Of a stretch of DNA of 27,800 bases, positions 7,690-14,620 are shown piece by piece (position 1 is the stretch's first letter; each line of letters starts with the position of its first letter). The notes beneath the pieces are model-generated. The model was given only the letters and a program-made list of their open reading frames with translations. It was not told the origin of the DNA and did no database searches. Source of the DNA: QQUD01 sp039029915 (GTDB lineage: Bacteria; Chloroflexota; Anaerolineae; Promineifilales; Promineifilaceae). Location: contig JBCCFD010000045.1 in the NCBI GenBank assembly GCA_039029915.1, positions 1 to 27,800 on the forward strand. Reading direction: 5' to 3'. Made by a program: the position numbers and the translations under genes.

Positions 7690-8781
7690 TTATTCAAAAA
7701 CAATCACAGAACGAAGCGTTTCGCCACGCTTCATCGCGTCAAACGCCTCATTTGTTTCTTCAAGCGAAATCTTCCGGCTAACGAGTCCATCTAAATCAAG
7801 CGTGCCTTGTGCATACCAATCTGCCAAAATGGGGAAGTCACGAGCTGGGATGCAGTTACCGTACCAAGACACCGTCAAGCTACCGCCCAAATCAAAGAAC
7901 TGCTGAATATCAATATCCAACCGGGGACCAGGTCCCGGGACACCAATTAAAACACAGGTGCCTGCCAAATCGCGGCAGAACAGCGCTTGTTCGAGCGTTT
8001 CAGCAATGCCAACCGCCTCAAAGGAGTGGTTAACGCCGTTGCCACCCGTCAGCCGCTTAATTTCATCAACCGCATTCACTTCACTGGCGTTAACGGTGTG
8101 TGTCGCACCGAACTCTTTAGCCCACTCCAGCTTCTTTGGATCAACGTCAACCGCAATAATCGTGGTAGCCCCAGCAATCTTAGCCCCTTGAATGACGCTG
8201 TCACCAACCCCCCCACAGCCAATCACCGCGACGCTATCTCCGTTTTTAACCTCGGCTGAGTAAAGCGCTGCTCCCACGCCGGTCATGACGCCACAACCAA
8301 TAAGCGACATCGGTTCTGCTGGCAAGCTGGCGTCATATTGAACGCACTGCACTTCGTGGACGAGCGTATGAGTGCAAAAAGTGCCGATACCCAATGCCGC
8401 ATTGAGAACGCCACCGTCCGCGTCTTTCATTTTTCCTTCAGCATTGTGACTGTTGGCACAGTAGTTGTGTTCCCCTTTAAGACAAAAACGGCATTCACCA
8501 CATGGGGCACGCCAGTTGAGCATGACGTGGTCGCCAACCTCTACGCGGGTAACGGCCGTTCCCACTGCCTCAACCACACCAGCCCCCTCATGCCCTAGCA
8601 AAAAGGGAAAACCATCTGTGCCGTAGGTGCCCGTTTTTAGCCCTAAATCGGTGTGACACACACCCGAGGCTAAAATCTTCACCACCACATCGTTTGGTCC
8701 AGGATCATCTAGATAAAAAGTTTCATAAACAACAGGCGCATCGGGAATGCGCGCAATGGCTCCACGTGCTTCAGTAGGCAT
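7690..8781 (-). CDS. zinc-dependent alcohol dehydrogenase, MscR/class III-like
   Basis: A 363-residue medium-chain dehydrogenase, full family length. Catalytic zinc ligands: Cys42 in GVCHTD, His64-Glu65 in GHEGAG, and Cys163 in GCGVMTG. The structural zinc cysteines are present (Cys94, Cys97, Cys100, Cys108). The nucleotide fold has GCGGVG (188-193) and an aspartate after the second strand (Asp212), which favours NAD over NADP. Motifs such as LNWRAPCGECR, ALGIGTF and SWYGNCIPARDFP resemble actinobacterial S-(hydroxymethyl)mycothiol dehydrogenase (MscR), so oxidation of a thiol adduct of formaldehyde or of a primary alcohol is plausible. Chloroflexota are not known to me as mycothiol producers, so the substrate is open. 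GGAGG at 8794-8798 gives a good ribosome site for ATG 8781. The gene is transcribed divergently from the TetR gene. Confidence 0.88.
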   Translation of the reverse strand: MPTEARGAIARIPDAPVVYETFYLDDPGPNDVVVKILASGVCHTDLGLKTGTYGTDGFPFLLGHEGAGVVEAVGTAVTRVEVGDHVMLNWRAPCGECRFCLKGEHNYCANSHNAEGKMKDADGGVLNAALGIGTFCTHTLVHEVQCVQYDASLPAEPMSLIGCGVMTGVGAALYSAEVKNGDSVAVIGCGGVGDSVIQGAKIAGATTIIAVDVDPKKLEWAKEFGATHTVNASEVNAVDEIKRLTGGNGVNHSFEAVGIAETLEQALFCRDLAGTCVLIGVPGPGPRLDIDIQQFFDLGGSLTVSWYGNCIPARDFPILADWYAQGTLDLDGLVSRKISLEETNEAFDAMKRGETLRSVIVFE

Positions 8782-9043
8782 AAGCTTGTATTTCCTCCAA
8801 CAATTTATGTTTTTACTGCAATGTTTGATTGTATGTTTATTGCCGCTGGATACGACAATAAATTTTTCCTTCTCGGCAAGCGTCGCGTCTATTCATTGAG
8901 CTGAAAGACAAATCAATTCTAGCGAAGAAACAATTAGGTGCAATGTGTCACACTTTCACACTTCGATATTTCAGTTTTTATGAGAGGAGGGGATCGTCAA
9001 TGAGAAAAAATCTAAGCTTCCACCAACCAGAATCTCTTTAGGT
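8782..9043. other. intergenic region between the dehydrogenase and the TetR promoter
   Basis: It holds the leader of the - strand dehydrogenase (GGAGG at 8794-8798), an AT-rich stretch with possible but unconvincing - strand promoter elements, and a tandem 8-mer TCACACTT repeated twice at 8948-8963 that could be a regulator site. A 13-codon ORF (9000-9041) has a strong GAGGAGGGG upstream, but I cannot support it as a gene. Confidence 0.4.
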
Positions 9044-9072
9044 TTGACAAATTAGAGTAAAAGCTCTATTAT
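9044..9072 (+). promoter_or_regulatory. sigma-70-type promoter of the TetR gene
   Basis: TTGACA (9044-9049) is a perfect -35 box, followed after exactly 17 bp by TATTAT (9067-9072), a near-perfect -10 box. Transcription should start near 9079, giving a leader of about 50 nt before ATG 9131. The core promoter is overlapped by the operator at 9049-9093. Confidence 0.8.
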
Positions 9073-9093
9073 TTAGAGCAATTACTCTAATTT
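9049..9093. promoter_or_regulatory. tandem palindromic operator for the TetR regulator
   Basis: A large inverted repeat has 20-bp arms (9049-9068 and 9074-9093) matching at 18 of 20 positions across a 5-bp spacer. Each arm contains its own palindrome of the form TAGAG-N6-CTCTA (9053-9068 and 9074-9089). The two centres are 21 bp apart, two helical turns, which would place two repressor dimers on the same face of the DNA. The position between the -35 box and the transcription start implies autorepression by the adjacent TetR protein. Confidence 0.75.
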
Positions 9094-9130
9094 GCAAAAT
9101 ACGGCCGTTTTTCGGCAAAGAGACAACGCT

Positions 9131-9730
9131 ATGGCAAGTAAGCGCCGCAAACAAATTTTAGAAACCGCATTAACGCTATTTAATGAGCAAGGGGCTGCAA
9201 ACGTTACCACGAATCATATCGCAGCCGCCATGGGTATTAGCCCTGGCAATCTTTACTATCACTTCCGCAGTAAAGAAGAAATCATTGCGGCCATCGTTGA
9301 ACAGATGGTCACCTCGTGGGATCCAATGTATCAAGTTGATTTGGGGGCATCATTTACCTTAGAAACGCTCAGCGCCATGCAGCGTCTGCACTTTGAATTG
9401 CTGTGGGAGTATCGCTTTTTCTATCGTGAGGTGCCAACCCTTTTAAGGCGTGATCCCCAATTAAAAGCCCGCTACTTTGAAATTCGGGATCAGCGGATTG
9501 TTCAGCAGATCGGGTTAGTCAAAACCATCGCCCAAACGGGCGCCATCCGCCTGCCACCAGACAAAGAGCTACACCAGCTTTTCACTATAACATGGATACT
9601 CGCCGACACGTGGCTAGCCTTCCAAGAGCTTGAGGAAGATTGGGATGAATCTAAATTAGAAATTTACATCGAACGGGGTGTCTCCCACGTTTTGTCTTTA
9701 TACAAGCCGTATTTTTTCGAAAGTCAATAA
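9131..9730 (+). CDS. TetR/AcrR family transcriptional repressor
   Basis: A 199-residue regulator. Residues 5-50 form the TetR DNA-binding domain: KRRKQILETALTLFNEQG, then the helix-turn-helix VTTNHIAAAMGISPGNLYYHFRSKEE. The C-terminal all-helical ligand domain (FFYREVPTLLRRDPQLKARY and following) resembles the group of TetR proteins with a PF13972-type C-terminus; that assignment is from memory. A TTG at 9092 could extend the protein by 13 residues but lies inside the operator. ATG 9131 is preferred because the TetR fold normally starts a few residues before KRRKQIL. Its own operator is at 9049-9093. Other targets may include the divergent dehydrogenase or the membrane protein downstream, though no second copy of the TAGAG-N6-CTCTA site was found near them. 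Confidence 0.9.
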   Translation: MASKRRKQILETALTLFNEQGAANVTTNHIAAAMGISPGNLYYHFRSKEEIIAAIVEQMVTSWDPMYQVDLGASFTLETLSAMQRLHFELLWEYRFFYREVPTLLRRDPQLKARYFEIRDQRIVQQIGLVKTIAQTGAIRLPPDKELHQLFTITWILADTWLAFQELEEDWDESKLEIYIERGVSHVLSLYKPYFFESQ

Positions 9731-9892
9731 ATACTATTTTTAAACAAAATAATAAATGGGCAATAGCCCGATAAACAAGCCACAAGTGCAGTCTCAGGAA
9801 GTTTCTAGCAGGTTTTTATGCAAACTTCAGGAGCGAAATATTAACTGTGCTTGTAACGGATTCGGCTACCTATTTTGAGGAGGATCAATCTC

Positions 9893-10915
9893 ATGGAATT
9901 TAATACAAAACTAACTTTATTTCGAACATTTTCAATTCACGGTCTGCTCACTCTCTTGCGGCAACGCCCTATTCAATATTTGATCGGTGGCTGGTTGCTA
10001 TTAAACACACTCTTGCTTGTTTTAGGCGCAAATGGCATGCCCGTCTCGCTTGTCGAAGGGGATGGCACAGCACATGTCTTTCTTTTCTTGTCTACTGGCC
10101 TCGCCTATTTATTGCAGTTAGCGCTTGTTTACGCCATCACAACGCGACGTGAGGGTCCAGACTTTACGATCAAAACGCCCGACCGAAAAACGGCCGTTCA
10201 AGAAACTGTTTATCTTTGGATTTATGCACTCATCATGCTGATTGTGCTGGGTGGCGGGTTTGGCATTGGGCTTCATTTGCCCGGAACCATCTTTGATCCC
10301 AACATGGTTCTGAACAGCAACAGCATTATTGTTTGGGCCGGTGTCAATTTTACAATCTTTGCAGCCATCCCCTACCTCATTTTCCGGCGACGTGGCTATA
10401 CGCATGACGACATGCTGCTGCGCTCTAGAAACTGGTGGGCAGATTTGCTGTTGATTGCCGTCGTGCTCATCATCGAATCTTTAATTGAATGGTTTGGCAT
10501 TCCTGATGGCATGCGCTTTTTTGCCCTCACCCCAACTCAGATGGGCCTTGGTGGTTTGCTTAATCTCTTTCTTCATCTGCTGGGAACGGGATTACCCATT
10601 CTTATCTTTGTACAAGCCATTTTAGTGCCTCGCTACTACAAAATTTCTGGTTCGCTCGCTGGGGCGGTGGTGGCTGGTGGCATTACCTATGCGACATTCC
10701 ATCTGTTTGAATTTTGGACCGTTTATCAATCTTTGGAAACAACGGCCGTTTCTCTCGTTTTTGTCTATCTTCAATTCACTGGAGCTGGCATGATCAAAGC
10801 AATGATGACTCTGCGCAGCGGCAACGCGTGGACCCATCTTTGGGGCTATCACCTCATAGCGCCTCATCTGTGGACAGATACCAATATTTTTGTTCAAGCA
10901 TTCCGCATTCGTTAG
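9893..10915 (+). CDS. multipass membrane protein, possibly CPBP-like
   Basis: A 340-residue integral membrane protein with about eight hydrophobic segments. The start is ATG 9893, set by a strong GAGGAGG at 9877-9883 with 9-nt spacing; an upstream TTG at 9875 falls inside that ribosome site. Near the C-terminus, ATFHLFEFW and GYHLIAPHLWTDT resemble the second and third histidine motifs of CPBP/CAAX-type intramembrane proteases, but I do not find a clear EExxxR first motif. The protease assignment is therefore weak and the protein is best called uncharacterised. It follows the TetR gene by 160 bp and is followed at once by a small membrane peptide gene, suggesting a TetR-linked membrane module. 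The 160-bp gap holds no clear promoter or terminator. Confidence 0.7.
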   Translation: MEFNTKLTLFRTFSIHGLLTLLRQRPIQYLIGGWLLLNTLLLVLGANGMPVSLVEGDGTAHVFLFLSTGLAYLLQLALVYAITTRREGPDFTIKTPDRKTAVQETVYLWIYALIMLIVLGGGFGIGLHLPGTIFDPNMVLNSNSIIVWAGVNFTIFAAIPYLIFRRRGYTHDDMLLRSRNWWADLLLIAVVLIIESLIEWFGIPDGMRFFALTPTQMGLGGLLNLFLHLLGTGLPILIFVQAILVPRYYKISGSLAGAVVAGGITYATFHLFEFWTVYQSLETTAVSLVFVYLQFTGAGMIKAMMTLRSGNAWTHLWGYHLIAPHLWTDTNIFVQAFRIR

Positions 10916-10924
10916 GAGGGCATA

Positions 10925-11089
10925 ATGGTTTTTTTACATGGACAGCTCGGATATCTAGACGAAATGGCCTTCGTTTTAGGAGCGATTTTGGCGGGAGGCG
11001 TACTATTATCAACGGCCGTTACTCACTGGCAAACTCACAATTCTAATTCGCCTGTGATTCGGAAATTAGCCCGCAAGCATGCAAAATGA
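10925..11089 (+). CDS. small single-span membrane protein, 54 residues
   Basis: The start ATG 10925 is preceded by AGGAGGG, whose first base overlaps the stop codon of the previous gene, so the two are translationally coupled. The peptide begins MVFLHGQLGYLDEMAF, has one hydrophobic helix at about residues 14-31 (MAFVLGAILAGGVLLSTA), and ends in a basic tail (IRKLARKHAK) that should be cytoplasmic. It carries one copy of the ACGGCCGT palindrome as Thr-Ala-Val, like most real genes here. I do not recognise a family. A role as partner or regulator of the upstream membrane protein is a guess from coupling. Confidence 0.6.
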   Translation: MVFLHGQLGYLDEMAFVLGAILAGGVLLSTAVTHWQTHNSNSPVIRKLARKHAK

Positions 11090-11102
11090 TGACAATAAAT
11101 TC

Positions 11103-11183
11103 AGGACTTACGCACCCTGAGCCTGTCGAAGGGTTAAGAAAGTCACTTCGACAGGCTCAGTGACCGCTATTTGCGTAAGTCCT
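11103..11183. mobile_element. 81-bp MITE-like nested inverted repeat
   Basis: The outer arms AGGACTTACGCA (11103-11114) and TGCGTAAGTCCT (11172-11183) are a perfect 12-bp inverted repeat. Inside them, CTGAGCCTGTCGAAG (11117-11131) and its exact complement (11146-11160) form a 15-bp stem with a 14-nt loop. Both motifs look like interspersed repeats common in environmental genomes. There is no coding capacity, so any movement would need a transposase in trans. No certain target-site duplication is visible. It lies between the ends of two convergent genes and could also act as a terminator. Confidence 0.65.
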
Positions 11184-11233
11184 ATAATTTTCAAAATCTG
11201 CGTCAATTGCTTCGCAGCAGGTCACCAATTTGG

Positions 11234-13000
11234 CTACTGCTCAGCAGAAATTGAAATATAAACATTGCTTATTGATTCAGGATCAGCCGTAAAGAGCCTA
11301 CCGCCTGTTGTGCTAGCCATGCGGTTTAATACCAAAGCGTCTGCATCATTTCCAAAGGCAATGGGATAAATCCTAAATCCATCTGCTTCGGCATTGCTTG
11401 GCAGACATGTGGCAAACATCTGGTTTTCAGTGATGCTTCCGACTGTATCTTCCCCATCTGATAAAAGTACAATGCCATAAAGACGAGATTCACCAGCGGC
11501 AACATCCTCCGCGGCAAGCGTTGACATTTGTTTGGCCGCATCACAAACCGCTTGATAAAGGTTTGTATTGCCATCTGCTATTAATCCTGACACACGCTGG
11601 GTTAACGTTTCTGAAACGTCTCCAACGCGGGTTGGTTCAGCAAGATAGGTCACATTATCACTAAAGACAATGACGCCCACCTCATCATTGGCGTCAAGCC
11701 TTGAAAGAAATTCAGACGTCGCTTCACGGGCGGTGCGAATTCGTTCACCATCCATACTGCCTGAAATATCAAGCAAAACTAAAATGGTGGCTTTCCGTTT
11801 TGTAATGTTGAACAGATCGATAACTGCGTTGCTTATTTCTGCATTTGGGCTTGGTAATGGGGCTACTGTCAAGGGACTAACTCGTGGATCTGTTCCATTT
11901 TCTAGGCTTAATGGTGCATGCAGCGAGATAGAACTGTCTAACGGCCGTAAATAATTATCGATCGCCTTTTCTTGATTTTCAGCAGATAGTAAATAATCAC
12001 GGAAGATAGCCCCCGCTTCAGCCTCTACCGTCGAAACCCATTCTGCATTGTCTAAAATACAGGTTGGATGGTCTGCCCAAATCGTGCCACCCGATGGAAA
12101 AACAAAAACGAGGGGAAAGGCGAGTTCATTGCCTCGTTCGATATTAAATTTAATGGTATCCGCTTCGGGAACGGCCGCCGCGTGTAAAAAACTTGGCCCT
12201 TGTTGCGCCATCAGTTCAAGAAGTGCGGGGGCCTGACGGCCGTATTTACTGGTCACGTCTTCAAGTGCTCGCATTGAGGCTTCAACTTCAGGTGCATAAA
12301 TTTCAGCCGCCGTCAACGTGTCCGTTTTGCCCGTCACCCCATAGACAAAACCCGTCATGGAAAGTAAGCCTGAATTCGCATATGCTGGGTGGGTATGACC
12401 AAAGCGGAACTGCCCCCATTCGGGACGGCCGTAACTGGCCCAGCCTTCTGGGTCAGCAGCTAATTCAACTATCGTATCCCAGCCAATCAGCGTATCAGGC
12501 CAACCCAGCGTCTCTGCCATCGGTCGCCACATCGCAAAGCCCAGTGGCGCATAAATTGTGGGTGTACAGGTCTGACTCGAAATGGGCACATTATTGGCCA
12601 AGGCCCACGTTTGATTGGCTTGATCGACCCAAGATTGATCGCCAGGACTCCAAAGCGTGGGCTGTAGGCTACCCTCAAGGATACTGTTCATTGAGCCGCC
12701 GGAAGTGACATGGCTGACCTCGACAACAATCAGTTGACCGTTACTCGTGGTGATCTGTGACGCATTAAATTCAGCTGCCACCTGATCCAGCCAGTTACGT
12801 TTGGTATTTGAAGAGGCCATCGTGATAAGAATGGCATCATTGGAAACTGTTTGTGATGATTGTGATACTGATTCATCTGATTCACGACCAATTGTGGTGA
12901 CATCGTCACTATCGTCCAAAAAATTGACCAGTACAAGCGTTGAAATAACGCATAACGTTCCCAAAATAATCGCTAGAAATAAAACTCGTGTCCGATCCAT
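11234..13000 (-). CDS. membrane-anchored substrate-binding domain plus VWA domain protein
   Basis: A 588-residue protein from ATG 13000, chosen because ACAAAGGG precedes it and because a signal-anchor helix follows at once (residues 5-28, VLFLAIILGTLCVISTLVLV). The frame is open 50 codons further upstream, but that stretch is Phe/Lys/Asn-rich with no signal peptide logic. Residues about 55-395 resemble a bacterial extracellular solute-binding domain (SBP_bac_11-like), with DQVAAEFNAS near its start and MASSNTKRNW before it. Residues about 400-585 form a von Willebrand factor A domain with a full MIDAS motif, DISGSMDG, then a VVLLSDGEDT strand. The protein should sit outside the membrane and bind a ligand and, through the metal site, a protein partner. 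No transport permease or ATPase gene is adjacent, so it is probably not a normal ABC transporter component. Confidence 0.8.
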   Translation of the reverse strand: MDRTRVLFLAIILGTLCVISTLVLVNFLDDSDDVTTIGRESDESVSQSSQTVSNDAILITMASSNTKRNWLDQVAAEFNASQITTSNGQLIVVEVSHVTSGGSMNSILEGSLQPTLWSPGDQSWVDQANQTWALANNVPISSQTCTPTIYAPLGFAMWRPMAETLGWPDTLIGWDTIVELAADPEGWASYGRPEWGQFRFGHTHPAYANSGLLSMTGFVYGVTGKTDTLTAAEIYAPEVEASMRALEDVTSKYGRQAPALLELMAQQGPSFLHAAAVPEADTIKFNIERGNELAFPLVFVFPSGGTIWADHPTCILDNAEWVSTVEAEAGAIFRDYLLSAENQEKAIDNYLRPLDSSISLHAPLSLENGTDPRVSPLTVAPLPSPNAEISNAVIDLFNITKRKATILVLLDISGSMDGERIRTAREATSEFLSRLDANDEVGVIVFSDNVTYLAEPTRVGDVSETLTQRVSGLIADGNTNLYQAVCDAAKQMSTLAAEDVAAGESRLYGIVLLSDGEDTVGSITENQMFATCLPSNAEADGFRIYPIAFGNDADALVLNRMASTTGGRLFTADPESISNVYISISAEQ

Positions 13001-13137
13001 TTTTACCCTTTGTGTAAACGAAGAAAGGTCTTTGTATTCGTTCACCTCATAATTTATATTGATTGTTCTTCTATTGTAAGTGGAAAACAAAAAGCATTTT
13101 GAAAAAAACAGCTTTGTAAACGTTTTTGTTCTCCTGA

Positions 13138-13190
13138 AACTGATTTTCATTGCCCAATTTTATAGTCAAGCTATTTGTTGAAAATCAGTT
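13138..13190. repeat. 12-bp perfect inverted repeat in the divergent intergenic region
   Basis: AACTGATTTTCA (13138-13149) and TGAAAATCAGTT (13179-13190) are perfect complements separated by 29 bp. The 314-bp region 13001-13314 separates the divergent VWA and AroM genes, so this could be a regulator site or a hairpin. A TTGACA at 13281-13286 may be a -35 box for the AroM gene, but no good -10 box follows at the right distance. Nothing else was recognised there. Confidence 0.4.
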
Positions 13191-13314
13191 AGACAGACGC
13201 TCTCGAAAATTATGTATCCATTTTGTCATCGCGTCGACTGTTTATGGATATAAACGGTCACTAACCTCTCTTTTCGATGCTTGACATTTTTATTCTTTCG
13301 GGCAAAACTTCGCT

Positions 13315-13983
13315 ATGGTTTCCAAAAGCATCGGCGCCCTTGTGATTGGCCAAACGCCTCGACCTGATTTAGTTGACCCATTGCAAGAAATATTACCGGA
13401 TATTCTAGTTAAGCAAGTGGGCGGATTAGATGGGCTGACAGAAACAGATTTGCCTGATTTCAGCCAAGCTGCTTATCCGTTAACAACGCGGATGAACAAC
13501 GGCCATTCTGTCTTCATCTCCGAAGCCTTTATCCAATCCCGTCTCCAAGAAAAACTAAACCAGCTTGAATCAGAAGGTGTTGTAGCTTCAATTTTACTGT
13601 GTGCAGGGACATTTGGGACACTGGTGGGAAAACGGCCGTTAATTAAACCATTCAATATCGGCCTTAATCTGCTCCGCTCGCTCAACTTGCGACGTATTGG
13701 TCTCATCGCCCCCTTCCCTGCCCAAATGGCTCCTATTGAAGCAAGATGGCAACGCGCGGGGTTTAAAACGGCCGTTTGGACCGCTGACATCAAAAACCAA
13801 GACATCAATTTTCACGCTCAGCTTCAAACCCAAGTCAAAGAACACCATCTTCAAGCCATTCTTCTCGACTACGTCGGCCATCATCCCGACGCAGTGAGAC
13901 AGTTACAAGAAAGCATCGAATTGCCGCTGATTAATTTAGGCAGTTTAGCTATTTCAACAATGGCAACGATATTGAAAAGTTAA
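13315..13983 (+). CDS. AroM-like protein
   Basis: A 222-residue soluble protein. The N-terminus has IGQTPRPDLV, then GGLDGLTETDLPDF, YPLTTRMNNG and the LLCAGTFG strand, all in the order expected for the AroM family (PF07302), which is distantly related to the Asp/Glu/hydantoin racemase fold. The single cysteine in LLCAGTF sits where racemase-like members carry a catalytic cysteine. The biochemical role of AroM is not established. The next two genes on the same strand are a cupin-like protein and a dihydropyrimidinase-type hydrolase, which supports a role in hydantoin or pyrimidine metabolism, for example isomerising a product. The start codon has no strong ribosome site, so the leader may be very short. 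Confidence 0.75.
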   Translation: MVSKSIGALVIGQTPRPDLVDPLQEILPDILVKQVGGLDGLTETDLPDFSQAAYPLTTRMNNGHSVFISEAFIQSRLQEKLNQLESEGVVASILLCAGTFGTLVGKRPLIKPFNIGLNLLRSLNLRRIGLIAPFPAQMAPIEARWQRAGFKTAVWTADIKNQDINFHAQLQTQVKEHHLQAILLDYVGHHPDAVRQLQESIELPLINLGSLAISTMATILKS

Positions 13984-14010
13984 CAAGTATCTATTTTTAA
14001 AGAGACAGAA

Positions 14011-14118
14011 TGCGGCGTAGCCGCACCAACAGATGAATGTAAATAGCTAGAGCTAGAGGCTGGAGGGAGGCCTTTGAAACCGTTTCAAGCTCACAGCCCA
14101 CAGCTATTTACGAAGGAG
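14011..14118 (+). other. leader element copy 1 (structured repeat before the cupin gene)
   Basis: A 108-nt unit that is repeated at 14509-14616. It starts with a hairpin TGCGGC-GTA-GCCGCA (14011-14025), then GTAAATAGCT (14039-14048), which pairs exactly with AGCTATTTAC (14102-14111), enclosing a smaller imperfect stem around GAAACCGTTTC. It ends in AAGGAG, the ribosome site of the next gene. It may be a regulatory RNA leader or a dispersed repeat that has landed in a leader. Confidence 0.6.
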
Positions 14119-14125
14119 AAATCTC

Positions 14126-14497
14126 ATTCAATCAGATTCAAAAGCACCCACACCCCATTTTGGAAACGTCAATGTGGCGTCACAGGATACGCGCGGCTGG
14201 TTTATGGGGCATTTTATGCCCGGCGAAGAGAATCCACTCCGAACAGATGATCTGGAGTTAAAATGGTTTACACACGCCAAGGGGGAAACCCGCGCAGAGT
14301 GGGCACCGGGGAACCCTGTAAAAACCCTCAATATCCTAATTCGTGGTCATTTTGTTTTGCTTTTTCCAGATCATGAAGTTGCCCTTGAGAAGGAAGGGGA
14401 TTTTGTTCTTTTTGGCCCCGATATGCCTCACTCATTCCGTTCTGTGGAAGAATCTTTAGTGCTAACGGTGCGTTGGCCATCCACCCCAAATCTTTAG
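14126..14497 (+). CDS. cupin-like small protein
   Basis: A small beta-rich protein that looks like a cupin: LKWFTHAKGETRAEW, then LNILIRGHFVLLF, then GDFVLFGPDMPHSFRS, the second cupin motif with its histidine. The first motif lacks the usual HxH and glutamate pattern, so metal binding is doubtful. The start is unclear. GTG 14174 would give 107 residues but has no ribosome site. AAGGAG (14113-14118) lies 7 nt before an ATT at 14126 in the same frame, and the extra residues (SDSKAPTPHFGNVNVA) read like protein, giving 123 residues. I list the ATT start but hold it at about even odds. The gene sits between AroM and the hydantoinase and may encode a small-molecule binding or isomerase partner in that pathway. 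Confidence 0.65.
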   Translation: MQSDSKAPTPHFGNVNVASQDTRGWFMGHFMPGEENPLRTDDLELKWFTHAKGETRAEWAPGNPVKTLNILIRGHFVLLFPDHEVALEKEGDFVLFGPDMPHSFRSVEESLVLTVRWPSTPNL

Positions 14498-14508
14498 AGG
14501 GGACAATA

Positions 14509-14616
14509 TGCGCCAGCGGCGCACTAAATGATGATTGTAAAAAGCTAGAGCTAGAGGGAGGCACTTGCCAGCGTTTTAAGCTCACGGCTCAAAGCTCACA
14601 GCTATTTACGAAGGAG
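14509..14616 (+). other. leader element copy 2 (structured repeat before the hydantoinase gene)
   Basis: The second 108-nt copy, ending in the AAGGAG that serves ATG 14621. Its first hairpin is TGCGCC-AGC-GGCGCA (14509-14523). Compared with copy 1 the fifth base of the stem and its partner have both changed, so pairing is kept. The GCTAGAGCTAGAGG block and the AGCTATTTACGAAGGAG end are almost identical in both copies, while the middle differs and has compensating 7-nt length changes. Confidence 0.6.
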
Positions 14617-14620
14617 AATC

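Noticed and set aside
9092..9130. TTG start for the TetR protein
   Set aside because: It lies in the operator and just downstream of the expected transcription start, and family members begin close to the KRRKQIL segment.
11103..11183. CRISPR or tRNA origin of the inverted repeat
   Set aside because: There is only one unit, with no spacer-repeat periodicity and no cloverleaf.
13001..13150. Fifty-codon N-terminal extension of the VWA protein
   Set aside because: A good ribosome site and a signal-anchor start at ATG 13000, and the extension would place basic and aromatic residues before the anchor with no pattern.
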